Shown here piece by piece: positions 54,884-64,000 of a DNA stretch of 64,000 nucleotides. How positions within the stretch are numbered: the first letter of the stretch is position 1; the number at the start of each line of letters is the position of its first letter. The stretch lies in NCBI GenBank assembly GCA_022264855.1, contig JABYQU010000026.1:1-64000 (forward strand), read 5' to 3'. The stretch is from Lenzites betulinus. Lineage: Eukaryota > Basidiomycota > Agaricomycetes > Polyporales > Polyporaceae. Below the pieces are notes generated by a model, which was not told the DNA's origin, did not search any database, and saw nothing but the letters and a program-made list of their open reading frames with translations. The position numbers were made by a program, and so were the translations under genes.

Positions 54884-57800
54884 GGTGAGGGGGCGCACGC
54901 GAGGGTGGCGGCAATCGAGTGCACAGGCTGCACGGATCAGCGTCGGAGGCGGCGGGGCGGGGAGTCCGATGGGGGATCGCTGCGCGCGTCGAGCGGGACG
55001 GGGCGGGAGACGGAGGGCGGGGGGTGGGGGCGGGATGGAGGACGAAGGCAAGAGGGTCGGGGGTAGATATAGGGCACGGAGGGCAAAGCGAGATGGGCTG
55101 ACACTGACACAAAGGCATGCACGCCCCTGCCTATTCCGGACGTCTTCCTCGCCTCCTCCGTCCCGCGCCCCGTCCCCGCGCTCCTCCCACCGTCCACGCC
55201 CGTCCCCGCCGCCGTCTCCACCAGCACTCTCAGAACGCGCACGTCCCCGCGCGACCCGCGCGACCCTCTAGCGACCCTCCGTCCCACTTCGCGATCGTTC
55301 ACCGGACGGGGTACAGCGTCTATCGGGCCCAGATCCGCAGATCAGATCCAGATCCACACCGCCGCCTCAGATGCATGTAACTACTTGGCCCACATTTGGG
55401 CAGAAGGAGATGCTTTATATGAGTAGCATCGCACTCAAGTACCACTCTCTGGTGCTGTGGGCATCACACGAACTGCCGGCAGACTGCATCTTCAAATATC
55501 TGGATCTAGGACTCCGGACACCGATGTGGCCGGTAGATGCGTTACTGAGATCAGATTAAAGAGTGCTCGCGAATGATCGGTGTCGACACCGAGGAGAGTA
55601 TGAAGAGCCCACTGAATACTCGCATATGGGGGTCCTATGGTGGCGAAAATACAACAGGAAAGCGCGACGGACGACCTATGCAGGGCACGTCGGTGTACAG
55701 ATTAAGAACAGGGTCTAAAAGCGCAGTGTATGGCATTGATATACTTGTTGTCCCTACTTCTCCTCACCTTCTATGCCATACGCAAAAAGGTAATGCTCTG
55801 GAGTTACGTACCATTGGAATCCGACGTCCATCCAGCACTCGAGAGCGGTCAAGCGCAGAGTGGCGGAGCGGACCTCGTACACCGTGTAAAGAGTATGCAT
55901 TCACCATCATCGGTCCGATCGTCCTCGAGGACGACCCGTGCGCGCCCTGCGCCCGCACGTCGTTCTCGTCGAGCATTCCAGTGGCACAGTGATCATCGAT
56001 GTGCGCATCCCGCAGGATCCGCATCCATTGTCAGTCTGCTCATCCGGAGCCTAACTCCTATGTAACTACGTCGAGCGCGGGGACGGGGCCGCTGTGAACA
56101 CGTCGTGTGCTGCAGCCAGTTTGAGACGCATGTCGGAGACGCCCGGATCGGGTCCTCGATCGCAGTCATTTAGCTCTCCGTCCATTTGGGCCGCCGACCG
56201 TAACCAACCTCCTCCTCCGCCCAATCCACCCGCACACTAGTAACTAGAACTCGCAACGGAGAAGTCCTTACGCAGGCGTGCACGACGCGCCAGCGTGTGT
56301 GCATCCACAGCATTCATTATCGCCCTATTATCTCACCGCGCGAGACGCACGGAAACGTGCCGGCCGCATCGATCACCGCGTGGCTTCGTACATCCCCTAC
56401 ACGTACATCACGCGTACAGCTCTCGCCCCCGCTCATCCTCGTTTTCAGAATACGTCCGGATACGTGCCACTCGGCGTGACTCAGTACTTGACAACTCCAG
56501 ATATCGTGTATCGCCATCTATCGTGTGGCGGCGCGGGGGTGGCGGTCAGTTGCTTTATGTGGCCACCGTGGACATGGATTGTGGCCACTGGTCGCGGCCC
56601 GCTGTGGTCACGCATCCAGCCACGGCGAGTTGCGGCGTTAATGCTCATCTTCGAAAGCGTTTCGCAGTCCGCCGCGCGCCCACCCAGATCTGCAGTGCGT
56701 GCTTCATTCCGGAGCTCGGGGCTAACGTCCCCAGCCTCGATGTATCGTCGGCAGAACCCAGGCCTCGCGCACTCCGCTCACATCGTCGCCGTCCTCGGGT
56801 ATATCTCGCTCTGCGCGCACGGCGCACGTTGGCGCGCGAATTGGGCATGCGGCGTCAAGTACGTGTCAGCACCCGCACCCACTTGCTTGTGTTCGCGGGC
56901 GGTGGTTTGCGGCGCGCGAAGCGTTCACACAGCGGTGAACATAGTAGTTACTTGGCAAATAAATCATATATTTCTAGCGTAGCCCTTGCTTGGGGCATAG
57001 CCGTGCCCGCGTCGAGCGTCGCCATGAGGTCGCGTACATATGCAGTCTCGACCGTCAGTAGCATGAGGCCGCGCGGGAGGAGGAGGAGGAACGTTTCGAT
57101 TTGTTTCCGCGCGGATCACGAGCGAGGCGGCTGAGCGAGAGAATGGACGGAACGGGCGAGCAGGCGCCCGCAGGCGGCACGTGGCTACTCAACGCCCGAC
57201 GCTCAGCGCTCAGCGCTCCGTCGCTCTCTCTCTCGCCCATCACAGCCACTCCTTCGCACACCCGCCCGTCGCCCGTGGCTAGACCGTTGATGCCCTGGTG
57301 CCCCTCGCGCACAGTAGCGTGCGTCGCTTCCCAAGTTTAGTCCCACAGCAGCGCCAGCGGTCTCATCACTAATCTCCAGCCACACAGGTAATAAGTACCG
57401 CCGGGGTATACGCATCGCCGCACACCCGAGCGCGCCGCCGCATGCTCCGCGTCGACCTCTGCGCCCGCGTGAGTGCCTGCAAGGGCCCACTGGCGTCGCC
57501 ACGCAGCGCCTGCAACGTTACCGGTAGGTCCCGGACTGCGAACGAGACGGCTCGCCGTCAGCCACGTTCTCCGACTCGGAAACGCATGTGTACTCACTGT
57601 GGGCAACATCACCGGACGTGCACGCCGCGAGGGGCAGCCGTTCCGGCGTCCGGCTGCGCGAACGAACTCGGAAGGTGCGTGAATCACTTAGGCTGCGCGG
57701 TCAGAGGATAGAACGCGGACGATGAGCGGAGAGGAGGGGATGTGCATGCCCGCCTCACCCCGCAGCGTCCGCTTTTAAGCAGTCTCCTCGACTGGCCCCT

Positions 57801-58291
57801 GGCGCCAGGTCAGACACGGGACGCCGACGACGCCGCGCACGGGCCACCCGCCCAATCACCTTCGCAACATCTCCGTTCTAGAATGTGCGCCGTGACCGTG
57901 CGCCCGCGAGGGACCCTCGCCGCCCACAGGCCCGCTAGTGCGAGGGTCGGCGGCGTGCCGGTATTGCGAAGAGACAACGCCCGCAGCTGCCGTCCTGCTG
58001 TCCATGCAGTGCGCATCCGGTCGCTGCTCGGCGGAGCACCAGGCCTCGTCCGAGCGAACGAGCGAGCGACACGCCAGCGTACCGCGTCGATAGCCGCAAG
58101 GGGCGAGCGGTGCCATGGCAGCCCGCGGAGTGTGCGCCGCGGACGGACGGTGAAACATGCGCGCACACACCCGGCACCACCCACACACAGGGCCCATTGC
58201 CCTGGGCGGGCGAGTGCCACGTTCGGGCTCATCCGTCGATCGTACGAGTGAGAGCGGCGCAACACCATGTGTGCTCCTGTCGGGACCCGAT

Positions 58292-58326
58292 GCCCGACGC
58301 CCGACGCCCGACGCCCGACGCCCGAC
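58292..58326. repeat. 7-bp VNTR, five units (copy 2)
   Basis: GCCCGAC is repeated five times, one more than at 47976-48003. This accounts for the shift of the copy offset from 10,316 to 10,323 bp. Confidence 0.9.
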
Positions 58327-58962
58327 ACTCGATGCCCGACGCTCCACGTTTGCCTTCGCCGTGCGGGATGTGCCCGACGCGCTCGAGTGCACAGGCCGTC
58401 GGGATGCACAGTATTGAATAGCACTTTCGTATCACCTCTTCGACGTCTTCATGACCGGTCATCTTCTGTGTGTGACTCTACAGTAAGCTAACCTCGCGAA
58501 TACAAAGGTGTGCGCCCTCGACACAGCTCAGATGACGGCGACGACGCACGTCGAGCCTCGGAGCGCATGTGTTCATCAATACCATACATGGCCGACGCTC
58601 GAGGCGTCATACGACGTCGGACAGTCATGCAATCGGCGCATGCGCAACCGTTTGCCGTAGACAGCGTCCAGCTCGAGTGGGAGGCCAAGCTCATCGTGGT
58701 AGCGACCCCCCGCTGTCCCTCGCTCATCGCCCGGCCCATCCGCGACGTCTCCGAACTAGTACTGTACCTATTGCCGCTCTGTCGAGTGTGTTCCCCTTCT
58801 GTGAGGTCGTAAAGTAAGTGCGCTGGCGGGGCGGTATTCTCTGCGCACCCGCCGAGTCGAAAGTCTCACACACCTCTTTTAGTTCCTCGCCGACGCAGCC
58901 CGCCAATCGACTGCGGCTGCATGTCGTCTCTCTCTACCGCCCTGGAGCTTTCTTAACGTGCG

Positions 58963-60613
58963 CGGCACTGCGCACCAGCCGTCTCGTCGCCGCGCTCGAC
59001 CACCACAAGCCCTGTGCCGAAGTTCAGTGGGTGCACATGCAAACTCTGACGCCGCGCGCCACCCTCGCATCGGGTCACTGCGAAAATGCGTACGTCGACT
59101 GGAATGGATGTACGGCGTGTGCTCACGACGTTTCAGCGCAGTACGCGCAGATTCAAGCAGCGGAGGGGCGATTTTGCGTGAATTCTGGATGTCCGGCAAC
59201 AATCGCCTGCCCTGCATCGTCCCCGCCTCGCGTCGCTGCGAAAACTCGTACGTCGTCCAGTATGGACGAAAGGTATGTGCTCACGGAGTTTCGCAACGCT
59301 ACGAGCAGATGCAGAAAATCGTCGATTTCAGAACATTTCGTGCAAATGCATGGAAACTCGCTTGCCCCGCTCCGTGATCCAGTCGGACCGCCGCGAAACT
59401 TTGTACGTCTCTTCTGCTGCACAGTGCGCATGTGCTCACACAATTGCAGCTCGATACGAGCAAGTTGGAAAATCGGCCTCTTCGTATCTTGTCGTGGCTA
59501 TCCCAAATGCGTCGTCCGCTCCACATCCCGCGCACAACGGATCGCGGCGAAACTCTGGGCTTCGTCTCGCCTGAACAGACGGTACTCGCCCACGAAGTTG
59601 CAGCGCGATACGAGCACGTCCGAAATCAGCCATTTTGCGCGATTTCATGGCACTTTCATGGACATGCAGCGACGATCGCGCGTCGCGTGTCACCCTCCCA
59701 CCCTGTCCCCGCCAAAATTGGCACGTGCTCTCGTACTACCTGGCGACACCCGTTCACGAAGTTTGAAGGCGGCACGAGCACGTCTCAAAATGCACCCATC
59801 TGGCTCGATGTCAGGTGTGCACAAATGCGACTACTCGCCCCGCCCCGGACTCTCGCCCGATCGCGGCGAGACTTTGTACGTCGTTTCGACTGAGCACCAC
59901 GCATGCGCTCACGAAGTTTCAGCGCGAAACGAGCAAGTCGGAAAATCGGCCGTATGGCATCATTTTGGGGGTATTCCGCAAAAATGGCCTCTCCCTCGCT
60001 CGCCCCGCCTCATCTCCACGCGCAACTCCGGGTATCGTTTCTCCTGAACAGACGGTACGCGCCCACGACATTGCAGCGCGATACGAGCAATTCCATTTCG
60101 GCACCCATTCTGTGCGATCTCATGGTCGTCGTGCAAAGGTGTTTGCTCGCCGCGCATCACTGTCACCACGTCCCGGCGCGAAACTTGGTGCATATCCTCG
60201 TACGAGCGAACGTTGCATGCTCTCAGCGTTTCAAGGCGTCGCGAGCACACCTGAAATCTGCGACCTTGACAAGTCTGCTCAAAGTCCACGGGAAGGCGAT
60301 CGCCCACCACGTGTCCGGTTCACTTCGCGGCTTCGCGCAAATTGGTATGTCGTCTCGCACTGATGTACGGCACACGCTCACGGAGTTTCAGCCCGATCCG
60401 AAGCAAACTGACACCCGGGCGCAACGCCGCGTCCCCTCGCACGCCCGTCTCGTATGTATGGCAGCGCACACGTCTAGTGCGCGATCGCTGACTTTTAGCA
60501 CGTTTGGAACATAAAAGAATTCATGTCATTTTGAGGACCACAGAGCACACACCCGCGCCGAAATGGCCACTCCACCTCGACGGCGCGTCGAATCGCCGCG
60601 AAACTCGGCAGGC
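58963..60613. repeat. Degenerate satellite array, period about 157 bp (copy 2)
   Basis: Same array as at 48640-50290, carried along with the duplicated unit; repeat number and spacing are unchanged, with only a substitution near 60484. Confidence 0.85.
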
Positions 60614-63600
60614 ACGCTAGTGTGGGTATGCTGCACCAATCCCGCAACGCTTGGCCCGCCTCGGATAGAAACGGACGGCACGGGGCAACGACCAGGACGG
60701 CGTGGTCCGTGATACTCGAAAATCGACAGCTCTGCTCGGCGTGTCGCGCCGAGCACTTCCCGCAACCCTAGACCCATGCTGCAGGCCCCCAGCGCGTAGT
60801 TCCATCTCGTAGCACGCCCACGCGTCACCGGATGCGCCACCGCGCGCCCGCGCCCTGCCCTGGTACACCCCGGCGCACCCCTGCATCCCCAAACACCCCC
60901 GAAGCGCACCTGCGACCGGCACCCGCCTTGTACCGCGCCGCGCCCATCACACACCGTCCAGGCTCGCCTTTCGTTCACCGTCCCCGCACAGCTGCCCGAG
61001 GGCGGCGCGCCGCCGCCGCCGCCGCCCCGAGAGTATTCCCGGCAAATGGACAGTTAGGTACATGGTCCTGCGCGGCAGGCGGTCGTCGCCACAACCCTCT
61101 CCAAAGACGCCGTCCCATCAATGAAGGCAAGTCCAGGCTGACACTCGTGCATCGCCCGCAGCTCTGCGCCCAACGCCGACGACCAAGAACACCTCGGAGG
61201 CGAGTCGACCCTGTCTGCTCCAAGGCGCGTCGCTATGCTGCGCCGCGCACTAGGCCGTTCCTTGTCTCGGATCAAAGTACACAACGCCCTGCCCGTGGGC
61301 CCACGCATTCCGGGTGTATTCAGTGGTTTGGCCGCCGTGCGGCGTCTCCGCTGATCGGTTTCCACAGATTCAGCTGCCGTGCAAGTCCCTCGACCTCGGA
61401 TCATCGTGCGAGGGCCCAGGAATATGACTCTGAGCGTTGCGGCGTTGCGGCGCACATCGCCATTGCCCTCGCCTCGTGACGAACTCGGTATGGCATTCGC
61501 TTCGGCGCGAACAATGCAATAACCTGGGCGACGCCGTGTCTCCCGGTACGGTCGTGCATATTCACGACGGAGTAGCGGGCCGCCTTGACATCCCCACATC
61601 CCCTCGCATTTGGCCTGCTCGCCGACAGCTCCGTACGAGCACAGAGAGTACTGTACGTAGTCACGCGGCCAAATAATAACTAACTCACGCGACACCTCCG
61701 GCGGTGCACCCGCGTTCACTTTAATAAGGTACACAGGGTCGGTCGTCTCTGGTGAGCGCGTTCCAGACGCCACGCCACGCTTCGCGTCTCCAGGGAGTAG
61801 CGGGACGCGTACGAATGTGTCGCGCTCCGGCGTGCGCCCACACTGTCCCTGGATGTCCAGAAGACTTGTTCTCCGCTTCGTCTGAGCTCCGCCACGCAGT
61901 GCCGTGCTCGCCGTCCTGCGGGGGTGCTCTCGTACTCGGATATAAATATATTTGTTTAAACACATACACTACGAGTGCATAGTCGTTGATACAGGTACAA
62001 GGATTGTTCCAAGCTTGCGACGGGTCCGCGGGCAGTGTGAGGCTGACGTGGACAAGTGTAAAATAGACGCACCCAGTGTCCTGTACCTGCGCGAGCGACG
62101 TCGTAATCGGCGCTGGATTGCCGTCGGCGAGGGGAACGGGAAACTCACATGTGGAACATGATATGGAACCTGCCGCCGAGCAGCGCGCAGGGCGACGGCT
62201 GCGGAGCGCGCACCGAACGGGAACTGTGTCAGGCGCACGTACCTGCCAGTGCACAGGGTATGCCCTCGGGTGTCGGGTGCCGTGGCGGCCTCGTTCCATT
62301 GGAAACGCGGAGGAGCGCGCCGGCGCGGAAGAGCGAGCGATAGCCTGAGCGTTTGCAGAAATCGCGTTGGCGAGATCTCATGCTCGCTCCCTGGGCTCAC
62401 CGCCGACGTGGGCGACGAGGAGTTGGGGCCGGCATTGACTTTGAAACGCGGCCGGTCACGCACGGAGGCCGGGGGACTGTCGAGCAACGTAGTTAGTGAT
62501 AATTCTTGCGTTCGAAGCTGAAACGGAGCCGCAGGCATGCACGAACGTCATGCAAATGGTCTGGGAATGGAAAATGTGCACAGGATATGGCACACAGCGG
62601 CGGCGCGCCGAGTACCGCGTCGCTCGATGCAGCTTGACGTTTGAAGGCGGCGCAGAGACGTACCTTTTTGAGACCTGAACGGCACGGGGCGACAAACGAG
62701 GCTGGTCTGCGAGCTGCACAGTCGGCCACATCTGGAGGGCAAGGAGCTCTGAGCAGTGGAAACGCCTCGTGCGATCCGCAGAGCATCCTCCCGCATGTGC
62801 GCTGACCGTCCAAGACAAAGATCCCCGAGAGGGAGTCTTTGCCCACGCGTTCGTGCTTCGTCCGGTTACCTTAGACATTGTAGGCGTCGGTCGCACGTGG
62901 ACGCAGTGCCGCGGCAGAGTAGACAGCGAGCCTCGCCGGCAGCAATGGCACGACATCCACGAGCGTCGTCGCCCGCCGATGCGTTGAGCGAGGCGTGAGG
63001 CACGTGGCGCGCGGAGCCTTGTGCGAGGACTTGCGGTATGCTCCTAGAAAGTGCAGCTCCACACACTCGGGGACTGCGAGGCTATAGACGATCAATAGAG
63101 CAGTTCGATGAGTACGAGGAGGAGGAAACGCTACCGGTTGGGGGTGAGAGCCTGAGGGGAGGGGGTCGAGGCGGCGGAGACGTGTCGCTGTTCTGGAAGC
63201 TTTGATGTGAGCGCCGACCAAGCAAAACAAGTTGTGAGACTCAAGAGGCCGCGGGCGGCGCCGCGGCGGTGGCGGTCCAGGGAGGGGTTGCGCGCGGGGC
63301 GGGCGCTCCCATCTACACCGGTTGCCTTCTGCGGCATGCGCTTGAGATCAAATCGGAGGATCTGTGTGTGCGTGCTCCGCGCGGAGAACCCTGAGGAAGA
63401 ACAGAGTGTCAGGGCGGTGGGCAAGCGCGCACACGCGCGCATTTTAAAGTGCGCATTCCGGGGCCCTACCTCCTGCTGATCTCCCCTCCCGCTGCTGCTG
63501 CATTCGCTCCCCGTCCTCCGAGTCGATGCTACGGTACTGCGGGGCCTCGCGAACGACCAAGGTGAGTTTGTCTTGTGCTTACCGGCGGGGGCGAGGCACT

Positions 63601-64000
63601 ATGGGATGCGGAGCGGAGGGACTCGAGGGGTGCAGATGGGGCGGCGGCGGCATGGCGCGGAGTGAGTGCGCGAGCGGCAGCGGTTGCGGTGGATGGCGCC
63701 GAGCGTTCCGGTACATCTGGTACGCGGGGCGATACGAGTCGGCGGCGGTCGCGGGGGATGTGTATATTGCCGCGGGACCGTCCGTGCGGGACAGATGTGG
63801 GGCGTCGCGGCAGGTTTTCGGTACGGGCGGGCGGGCGGCGCGTATGACGGCGGGGGCGCACTCGGAACGTCTGCGTGTGCGCGGGCGTCGCGGGGGTGGC
63901 CTTTCGGGAGGACGGTATGCATGGCGGCGGCGTCCCGGGACGTCCTCCGTCTCGTGCGGCGGGCGGCGCGGAGGACAGCGGGGGCGCGCTGGGGACGTCT

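Larger units (their letters stand above)
54889..64000. repeat. 10.3-kb tandem unit, copy 2 (runs off the window)
   Basis: Near-identical to 44561-53677, same orientation. Differences seen: about ten substitutions, one extra 7-bp VNTR unit, and small length changes in the GC-rich start (around 55010-55030, where copy 1 has about 12 bp more). No gene is called, for the same reasons as in copy 1. Whether more units follow cannot be seen. Confidence 0.9.

Noticed and set aside
44561..64000. 10.3-kb tandem unit as an rDNA repeat
   Set aside because: Unit length fits fungal rDNA, but the highly conserved 18S, 5.8S and 28S sequences were not seen on either strand.

Overview
The window looks like nuclear DNA of a filamentous basidiomycete (Agaricomycetes, probably a wood- or litter-associated species). 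Genes are cut by many 45-60 bp GT-AG introns, several start 60-100 bp downstream of a TATA box, and the families present (tandem GT1 UDP-glycosyltransferases, sedolisin S53 protease, class 3 lipase, PL14-type polysaccharide lyase, velvet factor, small secreted cysteine-rich proteins) are typical of that group. No rRNA, tRNA, CRISPR array or telomere repeat was found by reading.

Layout. 0-1.1 kb: a gag/ORF1-like protein of a LINE retrotransposon. 1.2-10.1 kb: three tandem UDP-glycosyltransferase paralogues on the minus strand, with a broken unidentified gene between the second and third. 11.6-14.3 kb: a 760-residue PDK1/Pkh-type kinase with a C-terminal PH domain. 14.3-18.1 kb: mostly gene-poor, with one diverged direct repeat and one coding-like scrap. 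18.1-23.1 kb: a velvet regulator and a CNNM/Mam3-type membrane protein, divergently transcribed. 24.6-34.4 kb: a run of secreted proteins (lipase, S53 peptidase, GPI-anchored PL14-like lyase, two paralogous six-cysteine small secreted proteins). 35.8-41.0 kb: a CipC-like protein with a His-rich and Gly/Tyr-rich tail, then two more small proteins entering the secretory pathway. 42.5-44.5 kb: a 636-residue basic, low-complexity, probably nuclear protein.

44.5-64.0 kb is different: two head-to-tail copies of a roughly 10.3 kb GC-rich unit, about 99.9% identical by eye, the second running off the window end. I could recognise no protein or RNA gene inside the unit. Each copy holds about nine degenerate tandem repeats with a period near 157 bp, a 7-bp VNTR (four units in copy 1, five in copy 2), and near its end 83-bp and 27-bp tandem repeats. 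Copy 2 begins with a rearranged, frameshifted fragment of the 42.5-44.5 kb gene, and that fragment is clearly more diverged than the rest of the unit. This array is the most unusual object in the window.

Exon structures were built by hand from splice signals, reading phase and family similarity. For the kinase, velvet, CNNM, lipase, S53, PL14, CipC-like, 209-residue and 636-residue genes the exon lengths sum to a multiple of three and end at one stop, which supports the models. The three glycosyltransferase models were checked exon by exon for content but not summed.
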